This document shows, one piece after another, positions 1-7,922 of a stretch of DNA of 37,560 nucleotides. The position numbers and the translations under genes were made by a program. Numbering within the stretch: position 1 is the stretch's first letter; every line of letters begins with the position of its first letter. Under the pieces are notes generated by a model. That model did no database searches, was not told the origin of the DNA, and worked only from the letters and a program-made list of their open reading frames with translations. Source of the stretch: UBA1413 sp964349885 (GTDB lineage: Bacteria > Bacteroidota > Bacteroidia > Bacteroidales > Prolixibacteraceae); assembly GCA_964349885.1 (NCBI GenBank), contig CAYGIQ010000007.1, positions 1 through 37,560 on the forward strand. The letters are read 5' to 3'.

Positions 1-13
1 AAATACACCACGC

Positions 14-673
14 ATGATAACAGAGAGATCCCGTGAACTGCCCGCCCTTAAAGTACCGGAACACGCCATACGGCGTCTTTCGCTCTACCTGAGGTATCTT
101 TACGGAGCAAAGGCCGATGGTGCCATTCTTGTATCCGCACCTGCAGTTGCGCGGGTACTTCCCTTCGAACCAACACAGATTGTAAAAGACATTGCACTTA
201 CCGGCATAAAAGGTAAAACCAGAAATGGATACAATACTATAGAACTGATCCGGGGCATCGAGTCCTACCTTAATTTCAACCCCACCCGCACCGCATTTTT
301 GGTAGGGACCGGCAATCTTGGAAGTGCTCTTATGACCTACCGACAACTCGAAAGTTTTGGGTTGCGCATAGTAGCGGGGTTCGATACCGATGCCTCAAAA
401 TGGACACAGCAGGTCGATCAGATTCTCATTCTTCCCATCGAAAAGTTTGGTGAAATGGCCAGCCAGCTCAAAGTCGAGATCGGCATCATTACTACCCCCG
501 AGAAGGTGGCCCAGCAGGTAGCCGACCTAATGATCGAAAACGGCATAAAAGCCATCTGGAATTTTGCACCTGTGCTTATCCACACCCCCGAAAACATCAT
601 AGTTCAACACACCTCGATGTATTCGAATGTGTCGATTATGCTCAAAAAACTAGAGATTCTGAATCAGCTTTAA
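14..673 (+). CDS. rex: Redox-sensing transcriptional repressor Rex
   Basis: This 219-residue protein has the two-part Rex architecture. Residues about 14-75 form a winged-helix DNA-binding domain that contains VPEHAIRRLSLYLRYL. A Rossmann domain follows, with the dinucleotide motif GTGNLG at 98-103 and a C-terminal helix for domain-swapped dimerisation. Rex proteins sense the NADH/NAD+ ratio in the cytoplasm and release fermentation and anaerobic-respiration promoters when NADH rises. The length is normal for the family (about 205-220). The first ATG is at base 14, but the frame is open to the window edge, so a slightly earlier start cannot be excluded and the promoter lies outside. The next gene, tex, is 115 nt away and has its own promoter. 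The presence of an FprA-type flavoprotein and FeoB in the window suits an organism that monitors redox state. Confidence 0.9.
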   Translation: MITERSRELPALKVPEHAIRRLSLYLRYLYGAKADGAILVSAPAVARVLPFEPTQIVKDIALTGIKGKTRNGYNTIELIRGIESYLNFNPTRTAFLVGTGNLGSALMTYRQLESFGLRIVAGFDTDASKWTQQVDQILILPIEKFGEMASQLKVEIGIITTPEKVAQQVADLMIENGIKAIWNFAPVLIHTPENIIVQHTSMYSNVSIMLKKLEILNQL

Positions 674-730
674 TCGGAGTTAATCTTGCATCTTTTACAG
701 TGCCTAGATACAATGATCCTTTTGAACCGG

Positions 731-761
731 TTTCATGGTTGATCAGGTTTCGCTACTTTTG
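731..761 (+). promoter_or_regulatory. Promoter of tex (TTTC-N19-TACTTTTG)
   Basis: A perfect Bacteroidota -7 element, TACTTTTG, lies at 754-761. A one-mismatch -33 element, TTTC, lies at 731-734, 19 nt upstream. Transcription would begin near 768, just before the ATG at 789. This argues against the upstream in-frame ATG at 735, which would lie inside the promoter. Confidence 0.6.
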
Positions 762-788
762 AGCCGTTATGCACCAAAATGCAGCTTT

Positions 789-2927
789 ATGACCACTACC
801 CTTGCAAGCTTAATTGCCGAACGAGCCTCCATAAAAGAGAATCAGGCGAAGGCCACCATACAATTGCTCGACGAAGGCTGCACGGTTCCCTTTATTGCCC
901 GCTACCGGAAAGAGAAAACCGGCAACCTCGATGAAGTTGCCATTGCTGCTGTGCAAACTGCATACAATCGACTGCAGGAACTCGAAAAGCGCAAACAAAC
1001 CATCCTTACCACCATTTCAGAATTGGATGCCCTCACCCCCGAACTGCAACAGCGTATTGAGCTTTGTTACGATCCAAGCGAACTCGAAGACATCTACCTA
1101 CCCTATAAACCCAAAAGAAGAACCCGTGCTACCATTGCACGTGAAAACGGACTTGAGCACTTGGCCAAAATTCTAATGGCACAGAACGAACGAGACCCTG
1201 AAGGCAGGGCAAAGCAGTTTTTGAGCGAAAAAGTTCGCACTACAGCCGACGCTCTTGCGGGTGCACGCGACATTATTGCGGAATGGGTCAGTGAAAACGA
1301 ACGGGCACGCAACCTGGTCAGGCAAAGCTTCAAAAGAGAGGCAATTGTTAAATGCCGGGTGGTCAAAGGCAAAGAGTCGGAAGGAGAAAAATACCGCGAT
1401 TATTTCGATTGGCAGGAGACGCTGAAAGGGTGTCCTTCGCACCGGCTGTTGGCCATGCGGCGTGGCGAAAAGGAGGGTTTCCTGAATGTTTCGATTTTGG
1501 CCGACGACCCTAAGCTTGTCGATAAGTTGCAGACCATTTTTGTTAAAGGATTTGGTGCCGCATCGGAGCAGATACAACTCGCTATTGCCGACAGCCTGAA
1601 ACGACTGATCTCCCCATCGATTGAGACGGAATTTGCACAATGGTCGAAAGAGCGGGCCGACCGCGATGCCATTGCAGTGTTTACCGAGAATCTGAGGCAG
1701 CTATTGCTGGCCCCTCCCCTCGGAAATGTGCGTTTGCTTGCCCTCGATCCGGGATACCGAACCGGTTGTAAGTTGGTATGCCTCGATGCATCGGGTCACC
1801 TGCTGCACAATGAAACCGTTTATCCGCACCCACCGCAAAACGACCGTAAGGTAGCGGCCAAAAAAATCACAACACTGGCCGAGGCATACCAAATTGATGC
1901 CATTGCCATTGGGAATGGAACAGCCGGTCGTGAAACCGAGCAATTCATAAAAAACCTGACCTTCTACAAACCACTCAACCTTTATGTGGTCAACGAAGAT
2001 GGTGCTTCAGTCTATTCTGCTTCGGCAGTTGCCCGCGAGGAATTTCCACAATATGATGTTACAGTCCGTGGTGCCGTGTCTATTGGCCGCAGACTTATGG
2101 ACCCACTGGCTGAACTGGTAAAAATAGACCCTAAAAGTATTGGTGTTGGGCAATACCAGCACGATGTGGATCAAAAAGAGCTGAAAGAGAGTCTCGATCG
2201 GGTGGTTGAATCGGCGGTTAACAGCGTGGGCGTGGATGTGAACACCGCCAGCCGGCAACTGCTTACCTATGTTTCGGGACTTGGGCCTCAGCTGGCACAA
2301 AACATCATCGACCACCGGAAAAGCCATGGTCCGTTTCCATCGAGAAAGGCGATTATGGCGGTTCCACGCATGGGATCCAAATCGTTCGAGCAATCTGCTG
2401 GTTTTTTGCGCATTCGCGAAGGGAGCAACCCACTCGACAACTCAGCAGTGCATCCCGAATCATACTTATTGGTCGAAAAAATGGCCGCAGATCTCGCCAC
2501 AGGTGTTGATGCCCTCGTTGGCAACGGCGAACTCCTTAAAACCCTCGATTTAACCCGCTATATTACTCCCGAGGCTGGTTTGCCAACGCTTACCGACATA
2601 GTAGGCGAACTGACAAAACCTGGCAGAGACCCCAGAAAACAGATCAAAGTGTTTGAATTTGCTGAAGGGATTTACCGCATCGAGGACTTGCAGGCAGGCA
2701 TGGAACTCCCCGGAATTGTAAACAATATAACCCGATTTGGTGCCTTTGTAGACATAGGCGTTAAACAATCGGGACTGGTTCATCTGTCGGAAATGGCCAA
2801 TCGGTTCGTGTCCGATCCCAATGAAATCGTGAAATTACACCAGCATGTAAGGGTCAGGGTAATAGATGTAGATCTCTCCCGCGGAAGAATTCAACTCTCA
2901 ATGAAGCAAGCCCCGAAGATGGAATAG
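789..2927 (+). CDS. tex: Transcription accessory protein Tex (S1 RNA-binding)
   Basis: From the ATG at 789 the protein is 712 residues and begins MTTTLASLIAERASIKENQ, which aligns with the usual Tex N-terminus. An in-frame ATG at 735 would add 18 residues that do not resemble the family and would overlap the promoter. The domain order is standard. The N-terminal helical region carries LLDEGCTVPFIARYRKE. A YqgF/RNase H-like domain starts near residue 315 with LLALDPGYRTG. A helix-hairpin-helix block follows with YVSGLGPQLAQNI. A C-terminal S1 domain runs from about 640 to 708 with GIVNNITRFGAFVDIGV. Tex binds RNA and the transcription machinery and is nearly universal in bacteria. It is followed after 2 nt by a convergent small gene. 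Confidence 0.95.
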   Translation: MTTTLASLIAERASIKENQAKATIQLLDEGCTVPFIARYRKEKTGNLDEVAIAAVQTAYNRLQELEKRKQTILTTISELDALTPELQQRIELCYDPSELEDIYLPYKPKRRTRATIARENGLEHLAKILMAQNERDPEGRAKQFLSEKVRTTADALAGARDIIAEWVSENERARNLVRQSFKREAIVKCRVVKGKESEGEKYRDYFDWQETLKGCPSHRLLAMRRGEKEGFLNVSILADDPKLVDKLQTIFVKGFGAASEQIQLAIADSLKRLISPSIETEFAQWSKERADRDAIAVFTENLRQLLLAPPLGNVRLLALDPGYRTGCKLVCLDASGHLLHNETVYPHPPQNDRKVAAKKITTLAEAYQIDAIAIGNGTAGRETEQFIKNLTFYKPLNLYVVNEDGASVYSASAVAREEFPQYDVTVRGAVSIGRRLMDPLAELVKIDPKSIGVGQYQHDVDQKELKESLDRVVESAVNSVGVDVNTASRQLLTYVSGLGPQLAQNIIDHRKSHGPFPSRKAIMAVPRMGSKSFEQSAGFLRIREGSNPLDNSAVHPESYLLVEKMAADLATGVDALVGNGELLKTLDLTRYITPEAGLPTLTDIVGELTKPGRDPRKQIKVFEFAEGIYRIEDLQAGMELPGIVNNITRFGAFVDIGVKQSGLVHLSEMANRFVSDPNEIVKLHQHVRVRVIDVDLSRGRIQLSMKQAPKME

Positions 2928-2929
2928 AG

Positions 2930-3178
2930 CTACTCTTCGCTTTCGTCCTCGTCGAACTCCTGTTCGAATTCCATTTCAAGAAACTCTTCGGCTTGTTCAA
3001 CCAGCTGTTTAACCAGCTCATCGTTGTCGGGCTCGTCATCAATCCAGTGAATTGCCTGGTTGCTCCAAAAATCCTCAATGTCGCTTTCAATAATAAAACG
3101 GGGATTTTCGTTGTGCACCACGTAAATAGATTCGGGAGTCTCGAGGGAGTTGTCGGCCAACAGAAATTTTGGAAGCAT
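2930..3178 (-). CDS. Small acidic conserved protein of unknown function
   Basis: The call is an 82-residue protein starting MLPKFLLADNS. The open frame extends to 3205, but a perfect -7 promoter element sits at 3203-3210, so the inner ATG at 3178 is preferred. The N-terminal half is mixed alpha/beta in appearance (ESIYVVHNENPRFIIESD). The C-terminal third is highly acidic and helical, with a tail rich in Glu and Asp. I recognise the pattern as a small protein conserved in Bacteroidales but know no function for it. It lies 145 nt downstream of mutS2 on the same strand and ends 2 nt from the end of tex, so the two genes converge almost without a spacer. No signal peptide or membrane segment is visible, so it is probably cytoplasmic. 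Confidence 0.72.
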   Translation of the reverse strand: MLPKFLLADNSLETPESIYVVHNENPRFIIESDIEDFWSNQAIHWIDDEPDNDELVKQLVEQAEEFLEMEFEQEFDEDESEE

Positions 3179-3202
3179 GTTATTCCTTTTAGTGTTATAG
3201 AG

Positions 3203-3210
3203 CAAATGTA
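3203..3210 (-). promoter_or_regulatory. -7 promoter element TACATTTG for the small acidic gene
   Basis: On the minus strand this reads TACATTTG, a perfect match to TAnnTTTG. The expected start of transcription is about 18 nt before the ATG at 3178. No convincing -33 TTG is seen at 19-21 nt spacing. Confidence 0.45.
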
Positions 3211-3323
3211 CGCATTTTTTGAATAACGAATGATGTAAATTCTGTTAACCGCAGCAGTCAGAAACGTTTACTTTGGCTGTTTTACCGCGGTTTGAATGGG
3301 TTCAAATTACACAAAAGAAGGAT

Positions 3324-5816
3324 TCAAGGCGACTTCAGCTCTACCAAGGTAATCCCTGCTCCCCCAAATTGAACATGCTCATCGCGGAACGACTGCACCA
3401 TCGGTTCGGTGCGTAAAAAATTGCGTATCATCTCTTTCAAAATACCATGTCCTTTACCATGCAGAATGCGCAACGATGAAGCCTCAAACATAATAGCCTC
3501 ATCTAAAAATGTTTGCACCCTAGGTATGGCCTCTTCGGCCCGCATACCCCGCAGATCAATTTCAGTTTTGAAGCTCATTCGACGTTCGCTGTAATCGAGT
3601 GTCATGGCCACTCCGCTGCGCCCCTTGCGACGCTCCTCCTTGCGGGCCTCATTTCCGCTCAATTTGACAATATTGTCGATGGGCATCGAAATCATAAGGT
3701 TGCCCAAAGCAACTATGGCACTCTTTTCGTTAAAGTCAACCAATTCCCCAATGCTGTCTTGCGATATCACTTTAACCTTATCGCCCTTCGCTAGCTTAAC
3801 GGCCACTGTCGTTTTACCATCGTCGGCGGGCAAACTCGCAACCGCTTCTTCTTCCTGAGACTTCCGCTTTCTCTTGGTAAGCTTTCCCAATTTTCGCTCT
3901 ATGCGCTCATCTTCATTTGTTCCAAAATTGTCGACCGATTGTTTAACCGCTTCCAATGATTCCCTGACCTGCCGAGTCTTCTCACGCTCTGCCTGGGCTT
4001 CCTTGATCTCACGAATGGTGTTTTCAATCTGTCGGTTGGTTCCCGCCAGCAAAGCAGCGGCCTCCTCCCTAGCCTTGGCCATGATCTCCTTCCTCAACAT
4101 CCGGATCTCCTCCAACTCCTTCTGATAGGATTCCGCCAACTCGTCGACTGTCTTTTCGACCTTCCGGATGCGCTGCCGTTTGCTCTCCCAATAGTGCTTG
4201 TCGCGGGCAATTGAGCGCAAATTCCGGTCGAAATCGATCTGCTTCTTGCCCACTTTCTCGGTTGCATCGTCTAGAATTTCATTGGGCAGCCCTATTTTAC
4301 GGGCAATCTCGAAGGCAAAGGAGCTGCCGGGCTTCCCCATTTCCAATTGAAAAAGCGGATCCATGCGCTGGGCATCGTACAACATAGCACCGTTAACAAT
4401 ACCCTCGACCGACGATGCAAAATGTTTCAGATTGGTATAGTGTGTGGTAATTACCCCAAAGGTTTTCAACTGATTCAGACGGTTCAGAATAGCCTCGGCA
4501 ATGGCGCCGCCGAGCATGGGTTCGGTACCGGTACCAAACTCGTCGATCAGCACGAGCGTGCGTTCGTGGCTGTTTCGCACAAAGTGTTTCATGTTGAGCA
4601 AATGGGAGCTGTAGGTACTTAGATCGTTGTCTATCGATTGCTCATCGCCAATATCGATAAACAGTTGTTGAAACAAGCCGGTTTTACTTCCCTCCTCTAC
4701 CGGAATCAGCAATCCGCATTGCAACATATATTGCAGCAAGCCAACAGTTTTAAGACAAACCGATTTACCCCCTGCATTGGGTCCTGAAATCAAAAGTATG
4801 TGGTTTTGCGCGTCAAGCAAGATATCGAGTGGCACCAGAGGCCGGTTCTCACGCCTGAGAGACAATAGGAGCAACGGATGTGCGGCCTTTCGCCAATCCA
4901 TCAGACTCTTGTCGGCAAAATCGGGTCGGATGGCACCAAATTCCCGAGCCAACAGTGCTTTGGCCCTTATAAAATCGAACTCTCCAAGCAAGGTGTTGGC
5001 AAAAATAAGGGCATCGATATAGGGTCTGATATCTGAGGATACCTCCACCAAAATCCTTACAATCTCTCGTCGTTCGGCATATTCAAGCTCCCTAAGCTCG
5101 TTGTTCAGCTCCACAATTTCGGAAGGTTCTACATAGGCCGTTTTTCCGGTGGCCGACTCATCGTAAACAATTCCCTTTAACTTCCGCTTATTGGCCGCAA
5201 GAACTGGGATAACAGCCCTACCATCGCGAATGGCAACCGAGGCATCGGATTCTACCCATCCGTCTTGCTGCGCCTGCTTCATAATGGCATGCAGTCGTTT
5301 GGAAATTCCAGATAGTAGTGTTTGCATTTTCTTCCGCAGGGAAGCCAGTTCCGCAGATGCATTGTCCTTAATATTTCCCGTTTTGTTCAACACCCGGTCT
5401 ATCCGATCGGCAATGAATGGATAGATTTGTATCTGACTGGCCTTGGCCGAGAGCAATGGAAGCAGTTCAGCACGCTGGGGATTAAAAAAGGCCACCAATG
5501 CACGGAGTGTGTCGAGCGAGCGTTTGAGGTCGAACAACTCCTCCACTTCGAGAAACCGACCGTCTATGCGAATGCGTTGCAAGGGCTGCCTGATATCGAA
5601 ATAGTTGCTCGTGGGAAAAGTCAGATTGTCCCTAAGAATTCTGAGAAACTCATCGGTCTCGGTTAGCAGCTGCAATACCTCCCCATATTGTGTGCGAAAA
5701 TCAACTGCATCGGCATGTTCTTCACCCAGCCCGCTAAGACAGCGAGCGCGGAGCATCTCCCGTATCCGGTCGAAGCCAATCTTGGTCTCAAAATTATCGG
5801 GATATACAGCCTTCAT
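3324..5816 (-). CDS. mutS2: Endonuclease MutS2 (MutS family with Smr domain)
   Basis: This 830-residue protein starts MKAVYPDNFETKIGFD, the typical N-terminus in Bacteroidota MutS2. A longer open frame to 5933 would overlap the upstream glycosyltransferase by about 80 nt with unrelated sequence, so the ATG at 5816 is chosen. The layout is core and lever regions, then the ATPase with Walker A GPNAGGKS (345-352) and Walker B LVLIDEFGTGTEP. A long charged coiled coil and a KOW-like stretch (KLAKGDKVKVISQD) follow, then a C-terminal Smr nuclease domain with IDLRG and LHGKGHGIL. MutS2 acts on branched DNA and on collided ribosomes, not in mismatch repair. The gap to the glycosyltransferase stop is only 37 nt, so the two are probably cotranscribed. 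Confidence 0.95.
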   Translation of the reverse strand: MKAVYPDNFETKIGFDRIREMLRARCLSGLGEEHADAVDFRTQYGEVLQLLTETDEFLRILRDNLTFPTSNYFDIRQPLQRIRIDGRFLEVEELFDLKRSLDTLRALVAFFNPQRAELLPLLSAKASQIQIYPFIADRIDRVLNKTGNIKDNASAELASLRKKMQTLLSGISKRLHAIMKQAQQDGWVESDASVAIRDGRAVIPVLAANKRKLKGIVYDESATGKTAYVEPSEIVELNNELRELEYAERREIVRILVEVSSDIRPYIDALIFANTLLGEFDFIRAKALLAREFGAIRPDFADKSLMDWRKAAHPLLLLSLRRENRPLVPLDILLDAQNHILLISGPNAGGKSVCLKTVGLLQYMLQCGLLIPVEEGSKTGLFQQLFIDIGDEQSIDNDLSTYSSHLLNMKHFVRNSHERTLVLIDEFGTGTEPMLGGAIAEAILNRLNQLKTFGVITTHYTNLKHFASSVEGIVNGAMLYDAQRMDPLFQLEMGKPGSSFAFEIARKIGLPNEILDDATEKVGKKQIDFDRNLRSIARDKHYWESKRQRIRKVEKTVDELAESYQKELEEIRMLRKEIMAKAREEAAALLAGTNRQIENTIREIKEAQAEREKTRQVRESLEAVKQSVDNFGTNEDERIERKLGKLTKRKRKSQEEEAVASLPADDGKTTVAVKLAKGDKVKVISQDSIGELVDFNEKSAIVALGNLMISMPIDNIVKLSGNEARKEERRKGRSGVAMTLDYSERRMSFKTEIDLRGMRAEEAIPRVQTFLDEAIMFEASSLRILHGKGHGILKEMIRNFLRTEPMVQSFRDEHVQFGGAGITLVELKSP

Positions 5817-5853
5817 TTCGGGCGGTAAAGGTAGCCAAATCTGCAACAGAAAT

Positions 5854-7329
5854 TTACGCCATCGACCGGTTAACCGCAATTCGGGCCATAAGTTCGATGG
5901 TACGCAACCGATCTTTATAGAGGTTGTGACCATTTACTTTAACTACATCAAGCGATGCATCGGAGTTGTCGTCCCAGCGGCGGCAGAGGTAGAGCGGTTC
6001 ATAAATGCGACCAATGCGGTAATGGCGCGAAATCCGCAAACCCACCGCATAATCCTCCCCGTAACTGGTATTTGGAATTCGTATGTCGCGCAACAAAGGA
6101 GTATAGAAAGCCCTCGGCGCCCCTAAACCATTGATGCGCAAAGCATTGTTTCGACCATTATCGGGAGTCCACTCTCTATGGTCGATAAGACCGGGAGGGA
6201 TCTCCTCCAAATCGAAATTGACCATTTGGTAAGAACCCACAACCATAGCGCATGATTCGGCTTTAAAACAATCTACAATGCGCTGCACCGTGCTACTGTC
6301 GATATAGAGGTCGTCGCTGTCGAGCTGCACAGCAAACCGTCCGCAACGCTCATCCATAACCGCGGTAGTCCAGCAGCCTCCGATGCCAAGATCGGTGCGT
6401 TCCGGAGTAATCAAAATCAGCCGGTTGTCCTCAGTAGCCAACCGTTGCAATATCTGCGTGGTGCCATCGGTAGAATGGTTGTCAACCACCAGTAGGTTGA
6501 ATGCGAACGACGCTTTTTGGGAAAACACCGACCGGACTGCATCTTCAATGGTTTTAGCTCGGTTGCGAACAGGAATAACCACCGAAGCCTCCACCGAAAA
6601 AGGGGTTTTAAAAAGATCCAGTTCCGTAAATTCAGGCTTGAGCCACGCACCAACCGCTTTGAGATGCAGGGTGCAGGCAGCCTCCATTTCGATCTGAACT
6701 GCCCGGTTGCGGGGATCGACATAATCGAACTGTTTTTCGCCCGACTGCCGAGTATCCTCTTCTATTTCGGTGTAGAGATATTCGGGAATTCGCACCAGCG
6801 GTCCCAGTCTGGAAGCGGCAAGCCGCAGATGGTAAAGTGCTGAATATTGGTAATCTGTATGCATTTTCCGGGCTGTGGCCACCATTGCATCGGTACGGTA
6901 AAGCAATACCGAGCCAAAGTTGAAATCGTCGCGAAGGCTGCCCTCTTGGTAATCGATTACTGGATTTGGACTTACAATGTCGTTCGTTGAAGCATAGTAA
7001 TCGGCATAAACCATGGCTGCTCCGGTATCGGCTGCAACCTGGGCAAGCCGCTCTATTCCCCAAGGCCCCATAAGCAGGGCGAGCGATTTGGTATAAAGCA
7101 GGCTATATTTGCTCTTGGAGTGCGAGGCAATGGCCTTCACTGCCTCGGAAGAAGTGAACCGCCCGGATTGCAGTAGATTCACTCCCGAAGGAAGCACCGG
7201 TTTGGATTCACCCTCGGCCGCAATTACATAAATTTGCCGCACAAGCGGACTTGCCTTGAGCGATTCGATGGTTTGCCGAAGGCTTTCAGGCGAACCATTC
7301 ATTAAAAAACAATCGACTGAGCAGCTCAT
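5854..7329 (-). CDS. Two-domain family 2 glycosyltransferase
   Basis: This is a 491-residue protein. The C-terminal half (about 248-491) is a canonical GT2 domain with VVIPVRNR (250-257), VVDNHSTDGT and the metal-binding motif DSDD (337-340), followed by a late GEDY motif. The N-terminal half (1-240) also looks like a GT-A fold. It opens with CSVDCFLMNGSPESL and carries YADYY (108-112) in place of a classical DxD, so it may be a degenerate or specialised second transferase domain. No signal peptide or membrane span is seen, so it should act at the cytoplasmic face using nucleotide sugars. The acceptor is unknown; envelope polysaccharide or protein glycosylation are both possible. It is the first gene of a run with mutS2 and starts 122 nt from the repeat array. 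Confidence 0.8.
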   Translation of the reverse strand: MSCSVDCFLMNGSPESLRQTIESLKASPLVRQIYVIAAEGESKPVLPSGVNLLQSGRFTSSEAVKAIASHSKSKYSLLYTKSLALLMGPWGIERLAQVAADTGAAMVYADYYASTNDIVSPNPVIDYQEGSLRDDFNFGSVLLYRTDAMVATARKMHTDYQYSALYHLRLAASRLGPLVRIPEYLYTEIEEDTRQSGEKQFDYVDPRNRAVQIEMEAACTLHLKAVGAWLKPEFTELDLFKTPFSVEASVVIPVRNRAKTIEDAVRSVFSQKASFAFNLLVVDNHSTDGTTQILQRLATEDNRLILITPERTDLGIGGCWTTAVMDERCGRFAVQLDSDDLYIDSSTVQRIVDCFKAESCAMVVGSYQMVNFDLEEIPPGLIDHREWTPDNGRNNALRINGLGAPRAFYTPLLRDIRIPNTSYGEDYAVGLRISRHYRIGRIYEPLYLCRRWDDNSDASLDVVKVNGHNLYKDRLRTIELMARIAVNRSMA

Positions 7330-7400
7330 TCACTTAACTTTATTGATTTGATTATGGTTTTTGTGGGCGCCCAAATCGATGGGGTAAAAACCGGCAACTG

Positions 7401-7416
7401 GAGGGGCCCACCCCTC
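7401..7416. repeat. Short GC-rich hairpin GAGGGG-CCCA-CCCCTC
   Basis: A perfect 6-bp stem with a 4-nt loop lies between the glycosyltransferase start and the repeat array. No U-tract follows directly on either strand, so it is not a clear terminator. An 8-bp palindrome, GGGCGCCC, sits nearby at 7365-7372. The role is unknown. Confidence 0.4.
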
Positions 7417-7451
7417 AAAAGTAAGGCTTTTTTACAGAAAAAAGGTGCCTT

Positions 7452-7776
7452 CGAGAACCTCAGGCACCCGGCTGCACGAGAACCTTTGGAAACTGGCTGC
7501 TCGAAAACCTCAGGCACCCGGTTGTACGAGAACCTTTGGCAACTGGCTGCTCGAAAACCTCAGGCACCCTGCTGCACGAGAACCTCAGGCACCCTGCTGC
7601 ACGAGAACCTTTGGCAACTGGCTGCTCGAAAACCTTTGGCAACTGATTGCACGAAAACCTCAGGCAACTGATTGCACGAAAACCTCAGGCACCCGGTTGT
7701 ACGAGAACCTTTGGCAACTGGCTGCTCGAAAACCTCAGGCACTCGGCTGCACGAGAACCTCAGGCCCCTGATTTTA
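7452..7776. repeat. Tandem array of 13 units of exactly 25 bp
   Basis: Units begin at 7452 and every 25 bases to 7752, with no length variation. Each starts cgaRaacct. Type A continues CAGgcacccgg and type B continues TTGgcaactgg. The order by eye is A B A B A A B B/x x A B A A, where units 8 and 9 (7627 and 7652) are A/B mixtures ending gattgca. The last unit decays after about 18 bases. The array fills the divergent promoter region between the glycosyltransferase (-) and the BadF-type kinase (+). Because 25 is not a multiple of 3 and the common units lack stop triplets on the plus strand, long artificial open frames run through it. I see no start signal, codon bias or domain that would support translation. 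Confidence 0.95.
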
Positions 7777-7792
7777 TTGGTAGCATACAAAC

Positions 7793-7809
7793 GGTGCCTG
7801 AGGCTCCCG
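7793..7809. repeat. Inverted partial copy of the 25-bp repeat
   Basis: GGTGCCTGAGGCTCCCG at 7793-7809 is the reverse complement of the first part of a type A unit, with about two mismatches in the 16 bases compared. A shorter inverted piece, GGTGCCT, lies at 7444-7450 just before unit 1. The array is therefore bracketed by inverted partial units that could pair with adjacent direct units. Confidence 0.6.
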
Positions 7810-7862
7810 AAGGCCCGTTTGATATATTGCCCCCCAAATTCGCAATTCATACCGGGCTTTCC

Positions 7863-7870
7863 TATCTTTG
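7863..7870 (+). promoter_or_regulatory. -7 promoter element TATCTTTG for the BadF-type kinase
   Basis: The element is a perfect TAnnTTTG match 52 nt before the ATG at 7923. No TTG is found at the ideal -33 distance. It lies just beyond the tandem repeats, so the array would sit immediately upstream of the promoter. Confidence 0.45.
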
Positions 7871-7922
7871 CAGCAACAAAGCACCCAACTGCTGATCCTG
7901 ACATACCAAAAAAGCTTTCTCC

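Noticed and set aside
735..788. Upstream in-frame ATG as the tex start
   Set aside because: The extra 18 residues do not fit the family, and they overlap the -33/-7 promoter elements at 731-761.
5817..5933. 39-residue N-terminal extension of MutS2
   Set aside because: It overlaps the glycosyltransferase 3' end and has no similarity to MutS2, whose normal N-terminus begins at 5816.
7452..7776. CRISPR array
   Set aside because: Units are contiguous with no spacers, are only 25 bp long, and no cas genes are present.
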